A stretch of DNA of 30,009 nt from contig CAYLZW010000038.1 of assembly GCA_964388085.1 (NCBI GenBank), positions 1 through 30,009 on the forward strand, written 5' to 3'. This document shows, one piece after another, positions 17,072-24,704 of this stretch. How positions within the stretch are numbered: position 1 is the first letter of the stretch; every line of letters starts with the position of its first letter. The position numbers were made by a program, and so were the translations under genes. Source of the DNA: CAYLZW01 sp964388085 (GTDB lineage Bacteria > Myxococcota > UBA727 > CAYLZW01). The notes below the pieces were generated by a model, which saw nothing but the letters and a program-made list of their open reading frames with translations, had not been told where the DNA came from and did not search any database.

Positions 17072-17099
17072 GCCCCCCGAGGCGAGAGCCTCAGGGGGC
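17072..17099. terminator. Strong 12-bp stem-loop with GAGA loop
   Basis: Bases 17072-17083 pair with 17088-17099 with one C/A mismatch, closed by a GAGA tetraloop of the GNRA type. It lies 33 bases after the giant TPR gene and before the end of the convergent beta-barrel gene, so it could stop transcription from both sides. No T-run follows on either strand. Confidence 0.6.
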
Positions 17100-17193
17100 A
17101 CAGATGACCACCTCTCGGAGACGTCCCGAACGGCCGCGGGCCGTGCTCACGAGCGACGCGCGCCTGCCTTCGCGTTGACGACGACGTCGCGAC

Positions 17194-17913
17194 TCAGAAC
17201 TCGAAGCCGAGGCTCGCGCCGAGGTTCCACTGGTTCAGCGAGACGTCGTCGAACGAGCTGGTGGCGTCGCCCACGAGGTCGCTGAAGAACGCGTGCCGGT
17301 AGGTGAAGCGCGCGTCGAGCGTCACGCCCGCGAGGCCGAGACCGATGCCGACGCCGAGCGGCAGCGACATGATGTCGTCCTGGTTCAGCACGCTCGAGGT
17401 GTTCGAACCCTCGTTCAACAGGTCGTAGCGCGTCCAGCCGAGACCGCCGAAGGCGTACGGCGCGATGAGCACGGGAGCGTCGGAGCCGAGCATGTCCCCG
17501 CCGATCTCGTTCTGCGTGATCGGCGCCTGCAGGCGCACGGCGGCCTCGAGACCGTTCGAGAGCAGGAACGCCTCGTCGCCGAGGCCGAGCGCGTTCACGT
17601 CTCGCGCGGAGCCGGTGTAGCCGAGCTCGATGCCTACCGGGGTTCGCGTACCGGCGACGCCGCGCACGTCCCAGAACCCGCCGGGCGTAGTGTTGTCGAC
17701 GACGTCGTTCTCGACGAAGCCCGAGACACCACCACCCACGTACAGCGCCGTGCCGTACTCGGTAAACAGTGCGCCATCATTATCGTCGCGCGCTTCAGCC
17801 TCGATATCGTCGGCTCGAGGCGAGATGTCGACATCGACATCCTGCGCCACGGCCGGCATCGCGCCGACCATGAGCGCTGCGACGGCGGCCATGGAAAGCA
17901 TTTGCTTCTGCAT
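17194..17913 (-). CDS. Outer membrane beta-barrel protein (OmpA/opacity-like)
   Basis: The start is set at the ATG at 17913-17911 because GGAGG lies five bases upstream; the open frame continues to 18042. The 239-residue product has a signal peptide (MQKQMLSMAAVAALMVGAMP, cleavage near Ala-Val-Ala-Gln, about 21-24) and an acidic, Asp-rich mature N-terminus. The rest alternates polar and hydrophobic residues in strands with many glycines. It ends in GASLGFEF; a C-terminal phenylalanine is the usual signal for outer membrane barrel assembly. Its size fits an eight-stranded barrel. There is no OmpA peptidoglycan-binding domain. The transported molecule or binding role is unknown. The gene is divergent from the lipoprotein protease. 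Confidence 0.8.
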   Translation of the reverse strand: MQKQMLSMAAVAALMVGAMPAVAQDVDVDISPRADDIEAEARDDNDGALFTEYGTALYVGGGVSGFVENDVVDNTTPGGFWDVRGVAGTRTPVGIELGYTGSARDVNALGLGDEAFLLSNGLEAAVRLQAPITQNEIGGDMLGSDAPVLIAPYAFGGLGWTRYDLLNEGSNTSSVLNQDDIMSLPLGVGIGLGLAGVTLDARFTYRHAFFSDLVGDATSSFDDVSLNQWNLGASLGFEF

Positions 17914-17918
17914 GTTGT

Positions 17919-17923
17919 CCTCC
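17919..17923 (-). promoter_or_regulatory. Ribosome binding site of beta-barrel gene
   Basis: The minus strand reads GGAGG, five bases before the ATG at 17913. Together with the signal peptide that starts there, it fixes the start. Confidence 0.7.
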
Positions 17924-18110
17924 GTTCGGTGTAGTCGAGCCTCCAGCGAGGCCCTGCGATCGAGGTACGAGTCAGGATCCCCAGCTACCACCCGAAAAGC
18001 GCTGATAACGACGAGACGGGGAGGGCTGACACGGGGCCACACCCCAAATCGGAGCGCTATGCCACGCGCATCTTGCGGGATCAGATCTGCACCCTGGTAC
18101 CGTGTCGCAC

Positions 18111-18629
18111 ATGACGATTTGCCGAACCCAACTTCGCGCGCTCTCTTTGCTCTCGCTCAGTTTCCTCGTCGTCGGGCTCGTCGCCTGTGCCGGCGGCGGC
18201 GAGACCGAGAAGATCGACATCGTGTTCGATCCGTGCGAGCCGCTCGTGCTGGAGGTGCAAGAAGGAAATTCCGAGGAGGAGAGCCGCGTCGCGGACGCCA
18301 TCGATCTGTGGAACCAGCGCGCGGGATCGATGCTCACGCTCGACGAGGTAGAGCACGCGCCTCTGTTGCCGGTGGTCTTCGACGACGCACCCGCGGCGTT
18401 CAACGGTCACTACGACGACGAGGACGCGGTGGTCTACATCAACCATGACCTGAACGGACGGGAGACGGCGATCACCGTCGCGCACGAGCTCGGACACGCG
18501 TTCGGCCTCTACCACGTGCGCGCGGAGGAGCGCGCCAGCGTCATGAACCACGGCAACCTCGTGGTCGAGCCCAACGAGAGCGACGTCGACGCGCTCGAAG
18601 CGGTCTGGGGCGCTTGCTCGGGCTCGTGA
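18111..18629 (+). CDS. Lipoprotein zinc metalloprotease (metzincin type)
   Basis: I chose the ATG at 18111; an in-frame GTG at 18102 is also possible and neither has a clear ribosome binding site. The 172-residue product has a lipoprotein signal ending in LVAC (Cys26), so it is probably anchored in a membrane facing the periplasm or outside. The active site is HELGHAFGLYH (125-135), the HExxHxxGxxH zinc motif of metzincins, with the following SVMNHG (Met145) as the Met-turn. It is little more than a catalytic domain, smaller than typical matrixins, and has no obvious propeptide. The substrate is unknown. Confidence 0.85.
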   Translation: MTICRTQLRALSLLSLSFLVVGLVACAGGGETEKIDIVFDPCEPLVLEVQEGNSEEESRVADAIDLWNQRAGSMLTLDEVEHAPLLPVVFDDAPAAFNGHYDDEDAVVYINHDLNGRETAITVAHELGHAFGLYHVRAEERASVMNHGNLVVEPNESDVDALEAVWGACSGS

Positions 18630-18635
18630 GCGCCC

Positions 18636-18674
18636 GTCAGCGTCCGCGTCGCCAGCGTCGTCAGCGTGGTCAGC
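18636..18674. repeat. Degenerate GTCAGC/GTCGCC repeats
   Basis: GTCAGC occurs at 18636, 18660 and 18669, and GTCGCC at 18648, within 39 bases. The last copy includes the stop codon of the minus-strand DUF2231 gene. The block sits at a convergent gene junction, like the related array at 10495-10544. Confidence 0.6.
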
Positions 18675-19341
18675 GCGCCGGCTCGATGCCGATGCGCTGG
18701 CGGTACACGAGGTGATTTCCCGCGACGCCGCTCACGACCAGCAAGCCGGCGACGAGCAGCGAGAGCACGAGGCCCGCGGGCACGACGTTCGCCGCCGGCT
18801 CGTAGAAGCGGACCGCGAGGTTCGCGAGCGAGAGCGCCACCACCGAGAGGTTCGCGCCGAGGTGCAGCCAGCCGGCGCGACCGCGGCGCGCGGCCTTCAG
18901 CCCGACGAAGTCGATGAAGCCGAACACCGCCGCGAGCGCCGCGGTGAGGATGCCGCCGATGAGCAGATAGAGTGACAGCTCGGCCCAGAACGCGTTCTCC
19001 GTCGACGCGAAGATGACGTCCGAGACGGCGAGCAAGACGAGAAAGCCGACCGGGAAGGGGATCAGCATCGGGTGCACGGGGTGGCCGGCGATGGTCACCC
19101 GGCTCGAGAGGCCGCGGCGCTCTTCGCTCCTCGGTGTCTCGACGCTGCGGTAGATCTCCGTCGCTGCCTCGTCGCGGTGCACCAGCACCTGGCTCTGCGG
19201 ATCTCGCTCGGCGCGCCGTACCGCGTCCTGCAGCGCCGCCTCCCGGCTCGGGAACGGACGACTTCTGCGATCGTCCTCGAGGCGCCACAGCCACGAGCCG
19301 TCGTCGGCCGGCATCACGTGGAAGACGTTGCGCTCTGCCAT
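18670..19341 (-). CDS. DUF2188-DUF2231 fusion membrane protein
   Basis: The 223-residue product combines two domains. Residues about 1-63 resemble DUF2188, a small stress-linked fold with the pattern HVMPADDGSWLWRLEDDRRS followed by the helix S-R-E-A-A-L-Q-D-A. Residues about 85-215 are DUF2231, with GHPVHPMLIPFPVGF (His87, His90) and four hydrophobic helices; the conserved histidines may bind a metal or heme, but that is inference. GGAG lies six bases before the ATG. The phospholipase D-like gene is upstream in the same direction, 221 bases away. A stress or redox role in the inner membrane is plausible but not shown. Confidence 0.85.
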   Translation of the reverse strand: MAERNVFHVMPADDGSWLWRLEDDRRSRPFPSREAALQDAVRRAERDPQSQVLVHRDEAATEIYRSVETPRSEERRGLSSRVTIAGHPVHPMLIPFPVGFLVLLAVSDVIFASTENAFWAELSLYLLIGGILTAALAAVFGFIDFVGLKAARRGRAGWLHLGANLSVVALSLANLAVRFYEPAANVVPAGLVLSLLVAGLLVVSGVAGNHLVYRQRIGIEPAR

Positions 19342-19462
19342 TGCTTCTCCTCGTGGCCCGAGGCCCCGATTGGACGCCCGCGATCCGCTGCTGTTTGCGC
19401 GTGCACGCGCGCGCCAGAACGCGACCCGTGAGCACCAGATCGGTGCACGCGTGGTGCCCGCC

Positions 19463-19483
19463 GGCGAGGCTCACGGCCTCGCC
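19463..19483. terminator. Perfect 8-bp stem-loop after PLD gene
   Basis: GGCGAGGC at 19463-19470 pairs exactly with GCCTCGCC at 19476-19483 across five bases. It lies 79 bases past the stop of the minus-strand PLD gene and before the DUF2231 start. No T-run is present. The remaining bases of the 221-base gap show no gene; a promoter for the DUF2231 gene may be here. Confidence 0.4.
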
Positions 19484-19562
19484 CGCACACCCACCTCGCG
19501 CGCACGTCGCTTGTGGCCGTCTGCCACGGCGGGGGTGTCCGCCTCACGGGTCCCTGCGCGCG

Positions 19563-21098
19563 CTACAGCCAGCCCTTCATCGGCAGCGCGAACAACAGCT
19601 CGAAGGCCTGCTTGGCGTCGTCCGGACGACGGAAGCCGCGCGCCTCCTCGAGCGTGACGCGCCGGCTCTTCTTCAGATCGTCCCGCTCGAAGCGCGCGCG
19701 GAGCTCTGTCACGGTCTGCTCGTCCGAGAGCGCGACCGCCGTCTCGCTGTTCAAGCGCTCCGAGCGGGGGTCGAGGTTGTACGAGCCGATCACCGCGGTG
19801 TGGTCGTCGAACAGCGCCATCTTGGCGTGCAGCGTCCCCTCGTCGTGTGGCGCGCCGAGCCACTCCCAGACCTCGAGGCGTCCGCGCTGCGCGACCGGCC
19901 GCTCGGCGAGCTCTTCGTTCACCTCGAGCAGCTCGGCGTAGAGGAAGCGAGAGATGGTGGCGACGGCCGCGATGTCGTTCGTCTCCGGGCTGTTTGTCAG
20001 CACTTGCACGTGGACGCCGCGACGCGCCGCGTCCTTCAGCGCGTCGAGCAGCTGGCGCGATGGGACGAAGTATGCGTTCACGATGACGATGCGCTCTCGC
20101 GCGGCGGCGATGAGGCTCAAGTAAGCCTGTGAGATGTAGCTCTCGGCGAAGCGAGGGCGGCTCTGAAGAAAGCGCGCCGTCACCTTCGTCGGCTCGATGC
20201 GCGGCGCCTGCGCGAGCGTGCGCTCGATGTGTCGCACGAGCTGAGGACGCGTCCAGTCCGGCAGCTTGATGCGCGCGAGCCGACGGAGCAGCGCGCGCGT
20301 GAGCTTCCAGGAGTTGTCGGGATTGAACAGCGAGGGCAGCCGCTCCTTGAGCCCCTTGAAGTAGTCGTAGTTGCGATCGAAGGCGCGCGTGACGTCTTTG
20401 ACGATGGCGCCGGTGAGCAGCACGTCCTGATCACGCCAGCGATCGACGTGCGTCTCGGCGACGCGGAAGTACTCGTTGGCGATGTTCAGACCGCCTACGA
20501 TGGCCGCCGCGTTCGGCAGGTCTTCGCCGTCCACGATCCACATCTTGTCGTGAAAGCGCTTGTTCGGTCGCAGCGGATCGTCGCGTGTCAGGTCCGCCGT
20601 GAGCCAGTTCAGGTAGAGCGTCTCGTACCCTTCCACCTCGACGCCGTGCTGCTTGAGGTCGAAGTACATCCACTGCGTCGGCTGATCGAGGTTCGAGAGC
20701 GCGTCCACGATGACGCGCACGTCGATGCCCTCGGCGCGCTTTCGCTTCAGCACGTCGCTGATGTAGAGACCCGACTCATCCCCGCGGAAGATGAGCGCCT
20801 GGATGCGGATCGAGCGCTTTGCCCGCTCGAGCAGGTCGACGCGGGCGCGCAAGGCGTCCTCCCCGCTCCACAGCACCGCCGCCTGCGTCGGGTAGTCGCC
20901 CGCGCCGCGGCGCACGTCGAAGACGCCCTCGCAGCCGACGTCGCGCTCCGGGGAGCAGGCGAAGCGGAAGGCGTCGGAGAACAGCGACACGCCGGCCGGG
21001 CTCGGCGCCGCGCGCAGGACCGTCGGGTCGCCGCTCGGGCACCCTTTGCAAGAGCTCAGCGACACGAACAGCAGGGCAGCGACGAGCACGTTGCGCAT
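19563..21098 (-). CDS. Phospholipase D/cardiolipin synthase-like lipoprotein
   Basis: I start at the ATG at 21098, which gives a lipoprotein signal ending in SLSSC (Cys17); the open frame extends to 21140 without a good signal. The 511-residue product has two HKD motifs: His183-x-Lys185-x4-Asp190 in RFHDKMWIVDG, followed by GGLNIANEY, and His424-x-Lys426-x4-Asp431 in LHAKMALFDDH, followed by GSYNLDPRSERLNSE. The pair forms the PLD active site, which cleaves or transfers phosphodiesters. The layout resembles cardiolipin synthase/PLD enzymes, but the lipoprotein signal replaces the usual membrane helices and suggests periplasmic or outer membrane action. No clear ribosome binding site is visible. 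Confidence 0.88.
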   Translation of the reverse strand: MRNVLVAALLFVSLSSCKGCPSGDPTVLRAAPSPAGVSLFSDAFRFACSPERDVGCEGVFDVRRGAGDYPTQAAVLWSGEDALRARVDLLERAKRSIRIQALIFRGDESGLYISDVLKRKRAEGIDVRVIVDALSNLDQPTQWMYFDLKQHGVEVEGYETLYLNWLTADLTRDDPLRPNKRFHDKMWIVDGEDLPNAAAIVGGLNIANEYFRVAETHVDRWRDQDVLLTGAIVKDVTRAFDRNYDYFKGLKERLPSLFNPDNSWKLTRALLRRLARIKLPDWTRPQLVRHIERTLAQAPRIEPTKVTARFLQSRPRFAESYISQAYLSLIAAARERIVIVNAYFVPSRQLLDALKDAARRGVHVQVLTNSPETNDIAAVATISRFLYAELLEVNEELAERPVAQRGRLEVWEWLGAPHDEGTLHAKMALFDDHTAVIGSYNLDPRSERLNSETAVALSDEQTVTELRARFERDDLKKSRRVTLEEARGFRRPDDAKQAFELLFALPMKGWL

Positions 21099-21157
21099 CC
21101 GGCGACGATAGCGCGTCCCGCCTTGAGCGCGGCGCGGCAAGCTCCTATCCCCTGCCC

Positions 21158-21529
21158 ATGGTGCGCTTCGACTGCCAAGCGTGTGGCGCGTGTTGCTGCA
21201 ACACCGCGCGGAACGTCGCCGCCGGCACGCGCGACTACGTCGAGGTCACGCGCAAGGACCGGCTCTTTCAGGAGCAGCGGCCGCTCTTGCGCACGCTCGC
21301 GGTCGAGCGCGAACAGGGCCTGTTCTACCTGAAGCTCGTCGGCGACGAGCAGCGCTGCATCGCGCTCGAGGGCGAGCTCGGCGCGGGGGTCCGCTGCGGC
21401 ATCTATGCGCTACGGCCGGCCGGCTGTCGACAGGTCGAGTCCGGCGACGAGGAGTGCTTGAACGCGCGCCGTCGTCATGGTTTGCCGCTGACCCTCGCGG
21501 GCGAGCGCGAGCGCCTCGCCGACCTGTGA
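21158..21529 (+). CDS. YkgJ-family cysteine cluster protein
   Basis: The 123-residue product begins with FDCQACGACCCN (Cys6, 9, 12, 13, 14) and has further cysteines at 67, 80, 90 and 100, including CGIYALRPAGCR. This is the pattern of the YkgJ/UPF0153 zinc- or iron-binding family (CxCCxxCxxxCCK-like plus a C-x-IY-x-RP-x-x-C motif). The biochemical role of the family is unsettled. The start is the ATG at 21158; the long open frame upstream is antisense to the PLD gene and is not coding. A GTG directly after the ATG is an alternative. The gene is divergent from the PLD gene with 59 bases between them. Confidence 0.85.
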   Translation: MVRFDCQACGACCCNTARNVAAGTRDYVEVTRKDRLFQEQRPLLRTLAVEREQGLFYLKLVGDEQRCIALEGELGAGVRCGIYALRPAGCRQVESGDEECLNARRRHGLPLTLAGERERLADL

Positions 21530-21573
21530 GCGGCGCTCGGCCGCCGATCCACAACGCCGATTGCAGACCCCGT

Positions 21574-21611
21574 CTGCCGTCCGCTCGTGGCCACGCACGA
21601 GCGGAGGGCAG
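21574..21611. terminator. Strong 16-bp stem-loop between convergent genes
   Basis: Bases 21574-21589 pair with 21596-21611 in 15 of 16 positions around a six-base loop. The hairpin lies between the convergent YkgJ and DUF2382 genes and can fold in RNA from either strand, so a bidirectional terminator is likely even without a T-run. Confidence 0.65.
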
Positions 21612-21662
21612 CTGAGCTCGCGACGCCGCTCTCGCGTGTCGCAGGCGTGAGGCGCGGTCTTG

Positions 21663-22388
21663 TCAGGGCCGCGCCTCGGGCGGCTCCTTCCCCCGGAGCT
21701 TCTCCACCTCGATGTCCTCCCGGTGCACGGTCTCCTCGATGTGCTCGGTGTGCTCGCTCGTGCGCTTGCCGATCTCCACCTCCTCGACGACGTGCGCGCT
21801 CTTCGACACCACCGGGCGCTCCTCGCTCTCGCTGAGCTCGAGCTTCCCCTCGCGCAGCTGATCGAGGTCGGCGCTGGTCACCGGCCGGTCGGTCGCGTGA
21901 CGCTCCACCTCGATGTGCTCCTCGCGCAGCTGCACCTCCGCCTGCACGGGGCGCTCCGTGGTGCGGCGCACGATGCGTACGCCGCCCGTGTGGATACGCT
22001 CCTTGCCGACGTGTAGCTCCTCCTCGATCACGGGCACACGTACGGTCTCGCTCGCGTCGAGCTCCCCCTCCGCCCGGCCGCGCTCGGCGCCGGTCGTCTC
22101 GTGCCGCAAGATGCGCACGGCCTCGCTGACCTGATCGTCCTTGGCGTCGACGACGACCAGGCTGCGGCCGGCGTTCACCTCATCGGCATAGTGGCCGGCG
22201 TCCTGGTCCGGCAGGCCCCACGACATGAGGCGCTCCTTGAGCTTGCCGTTCGACCCCGCCGCGCGATCGGTGCCGTCCATGATCTCGACGTGTCTCGACG
22301 TGAAGCCGCTCGCGTTCAGCTCGTTGGCGACGATCTCCGCCGTGGAGCGGTCCTCGTACATTCCGATGACGCTTCGATGCTCTGCCAT
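21663..22388 (-). CDS. YsnF-type stress protein with DUF2382 domain
   Basis: I start at the ATG at 22388, with GGGAG six bases upstream; the open frame runs to 22460. The 241-residue product has an N-terminal alpha/beta domain (about 1-80) with VIGMYEDRSTAEIVANEL, resembling general stress protein 17M-type domains, and a C-terminal DUF2382/YsnF-AvaK domain (about 95-215). That domain is shown by VPVIEEELHVGKE, GGVRIVRR and EEHIEVERHATDRPV. It is strongly charged and rich in Glu. Members are linked to general stress, but no mechanism is established. It is the last of three minus-strand genes of related type. Confidence 0.88.
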   Translation of the reverse strand: MAEHRSVIGMYEDRSTAEIVANELNASGFTSRHVEIMDGTDRAAGSNGKLKERLMSWGLPDQDAGHYADEVNAGRSLVVVDAKDDQVSEAVRILRHETTGAERGRAEGELDASETVRVPVIEEELHVGKERIHTGGVRIVRRTTERPVQAEVQLREEHIEVERHATDRPVTSADLDQLREGKLELSESEERPVVSKSAHVVEEVEIGKRTSEHTEHIEETVHREDIEVEKLRGKEPPEARP

Positions 22389-22519
22389 TTCGTTCTCCCT
22401 TGCTGGTGCGCGGCGGAGGCAGGCACGCTTGCGGTGCCCCGTCGCGCGGTGCTGGCCCACGACTGCGCGAGCCGGTTCGTGTTTTCACTCCGTGTGGTCC
22501 GCGCTCCCGACGAGAACGC

Positions 22520-22927
22520 TCAGGCGCGATCGGCGGCGCTGCGCTCGACCACGACCTCTTGTCGGTCGAGCTCTACCGGGATGACGTCGTCACGGGTCTG
22601 CTCCGACGCGCGGACGTGCACCTCTTCGACGAGCCGCCAGCGCCTCACGAGGACCTCCTCCGCCACCGGAAAGATGAAGGTCTCGCCCTCCTGGCGTGGC
22701 GCCGGCCGCTGCTCGAGGAGCTCGTCCTTCGGCACGCTCTCGACGATGACCTCGCGCCGGCCGAGCTCCGCGTGCAGCTCCCTCGTCGTCCTCCTGTGGC
22801 GGAGCCCGACGCGCACGCGGCCCGTCTCGAGCGTGCGCTTCTCGACCCGAGCCCTCTCTTCGATGACGGGGATGCGCGTCCGCTGCTCGTCACGCTCACG
22901 CCCGACGCGGTCACGATGTTGGGTCAT
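22520..22927 (-). CDS. DUF2382 (YsnF/AvaK) domain protein
   Basis: The 135-residue product carries TRIPVIEERARVEKRTLETG at about 17-36 and a second segment ending in IPVELDRQEVVVER. This is the repeated beta-rich, Glu/Arg/Val pattern of DUF2382, here without the N-terminal stress domain of its neighbour. It is soluble, with no signal peptide. The start is ATG at 22927, with only a weak GGGG upstream. It begins 14 bases after the small membrane peptide gene ends and 131 bases before the larger DUF2382 gene begins, so co-transcription of all three is likely. Confidence 0.82.
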   Translation of the reverse strand: MTQHRDRVGRERDEQRTRIPVIEERARVEKRTLETGRVRVGLRHRRTTRELHAELGRREVIVESVPKDELLEQRPAPRQEGETFIFPVAEEVLVRRWRLVEEVHVRASEQTRDDVIPVELDRQEVVVERSAADRA

Positions 22928-22941
22928 GATCGACGCCCCGC

Positions 22942-23097
22942 TCAGGTGGTGGCCATGCCCCAGACAAACCAGAGGATGAGCGCCAGCAGCACGAGCGCCC
23001 CGAAGGCGGCAGCCGCGACGGCCCCGTTGCGGTTTCGCTCGCGCGTCGTCGTCGTCTGGTCATAGACCGCGGGTTCTGTCGCCTGGGTCCTCGCCAT
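22942..23097 (-). CDS. Small single-helix membrane protein, 51 aa
   Basis: I start at the ATG at 23097, preceded by GAGGAG; the open frame reaches 23148. The product has a polar N-terminus of about 26 residues with a Thr run and RERNRNG, then one hydrophobic helix (about 28-48) ending in WFVWGMATT. It is predicted to be an inner membrane peptide with the N-terminus in the cytoplasm. I do not recognise a family. Its position 14 bases before a DUF2382 gene suggests it belongs to the same stress unit. A possible promoter for this unit lies in the 182 bases up to 23279, but I could not identify its elements. Confidence 0.65.
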   Translation of the reverse strand: MARTQATEPAVYDQTTTTRERNRNGAVAAAAFGALVLLALILWFVWGMATT

Positions 23098-23279
23098 CGT
23101 CTGCTCCTCGTGTGACCCGCCGACCCCCGCGAAGTGTCTGCATTGCATATGCCCCGCTGCTCGCGACGAGGCAGCGGCGGCCGCGCGCCCCTGCTACGCC
23201 TCGGGCATCGAACGGCGGACGGGCATTCGCTGAGGTGAGGCGATCGAGGAGGGTGCGGAATGTTGCCCCAACGTCGTCG

Positions 23280-24662
23280 CTACGGCGCGCCCTCTGCGGG
23301 CACGATGCGCCACACGCTGCCCGTGCGACCGACAGGGCCCGCCTCCGCCGAGCTGAGCACGTAGACCTCGCCGCTCGCGTCCTGGCCAAATCCGAGCAGG
23401 AACAGCTCGAGCGCGCCGCCGCCCTCGTCCACGAGCGGCAGCGCCCGCATGTCCCACGGCCCTTCGCCGCTCGCGGGCGCCTCGGCGGCGAACAGCGTGC
23501 CGCGCGGCTCTTCGAACGAGCGGCTCCAGTCCCCGAAGAGGTACTGGCCCTCGAGCGCCGGCATGGCGTCGCCGCGGTAGACGTAGCCGCCGACGATGAC
23601 GAGGCCGACGCCACCCGGCGCGTTGCCGTTCTGGTACTCGACGAACGGCGGCATGAGCGGCTCGCCGCGCGCTCCCTGGGTGGGGCAGTCGTCGGGCTCC
23701 TCGTCGGGCGTCTCGGCAGAGAAGCAGTGCGTGCCCTCGCGGAGGTTCCAGCCGTAGTTCTGTCCGCGCTCGACGATGCTGGCCTCCTCCCAGAGGTTTT
23801 GACCGGCGTCCCCGACGAAGAGCTGCCGCTCGCCGCCGAGGTCGAAGGACATGCGGTAGGGGTTGCGAAAGCCCCACGCGAAGATCTCGGGCCGGCCCCC
23901 GGCTCCGTCGGCGAAGGGGTTGTCCGCGGGGATGCCGTAAGGCTCCCGTCCGTCCACGTCGATGCGCAGGATGCTGCCCAAGAGCGTGCTGGTGTCCTGC
24001 CCGTTGCCGAGCGGCGGATGTCCCGCGCCCGTGTCGTTGGCGCCGCCGCCGTCGCCGAGCGAGATGTAGAGGAGACCATCGGGGCCGAAGGCGAGGGCGC
24101 CGCCGTTGTGGTTGAACTGAGGCTCATCGATCTCGAGCAGCACGCGCTCGCTCGAGAGATCGCTCCTGTCCTCGTCGGCGAGGGAGACCGTCAGCTCCGA
24201 GACGCGGCTCGTGTGGTCGTAGTCGTCGGGCGCCGACTCGCGCAGCGGCGCGCTGTAGTACACGTAGTAGCGGCCGTTCCTGGCGTAGTCGGGGTGAAAG
24301 GCCAGGCCGAGCAAGCCTCGCTCGTCGAAGTCGTCCATCAGGGTGACCATCTGGTCGCGCACGTCGAGGAAGGGCTCGGCGAGGAGCTCGCCGGAGGACG
24401 TGAGCACGCTGATCACACCGACGCGGTCGACGATGAAGGCGCGCCCCGAGTCGTCCGGCGGAAACGCCACCACCACGGGGGAGACGAAGCCGTCCGCGAC
24501 CAGCGCGAGCGCGACGTCGTCACGAGCACCCTCGTCGTCGTCATCCGCTCCTCGATCCGCGGCCGGCGTGCTGCCCGGGAGGCACGAGGCGCCGAGCGTC
24601 ACGACGCCGCCAACGAGCCAGACCAGCCCAACGCGCCAGCGGCGCAAGCCTACGTTCTTCAT
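23280..24662 (-). CDS. PQQ-dependent glucose/sorbosone dehydrogenase-like lipoprotein
   Basis: The 460-residue product has an N-terminal signal with a lipobox-like LGASC (Cys27) and an acidic linker, then a six-bladed beta-propeller of the GSDH family. Signature segments include DERGLLGLAFHPDY, FNHNGGALAFGPDGLLYI (HNGG carries the likely catalytic His), GSILRIDVDG, FAWGFRNPYRMSFD, NYGWN and GGYVYRG. Such enzymes oxidise sugars in the periplasm with PQQ, but many members have no proven activity. GAGGG lies four bases before the ATG. The downstream gap (23098-23279) shows no gene. The His-rich lipoprotein gene lies 42 bases upstream in the same direction, so the two are probably co-transcribed. 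Confidence 0.88.
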   Translation of the reverse strand: MKNVGLRRWRVGLVWLVGGVVTLGASCLPGSTPAADRGADDDDEGARDDVALALVADGFVSPVVVAFPPDDSGRAFIVDRVGVISVLTSSGELLAEPFLDVRDQMVTLMDDFDERGLLGLAFHPDYARNGRYYVYYSAPLRESAPDDYDHTSRVSELTVSLADEDRSDLSSERVLLEIDEPQFNHNGGALAFGPDGLLYISLGDGGGANDTGAGHPPLGNGQDTSTLLGSILRIDVDGREPYGIPADNPFADGAGGRPEIFAWGFRNPYRMSFDLGGERQLFVGDAGQNLWEEASIVERGQNYGWNLREGTHCFSAETPDEEPDDCPTQGARGEPLMPPFVEYQNGNAPGGVGLVIVGGYVYRGDAMPALEGQYLFGDWSRSFEEPRGTLFAAEAPASGEGPWDMRALPLVDEGGGALELFLLGFGQDASGEVYVLSSAEAGPVGRTGSVWRIVPAEGAP

Positions 24663-24704
24663 TGTGCCCTCATTGCGCCGCGCGCGCGTTTACCCGCCGA
24701 TCGG

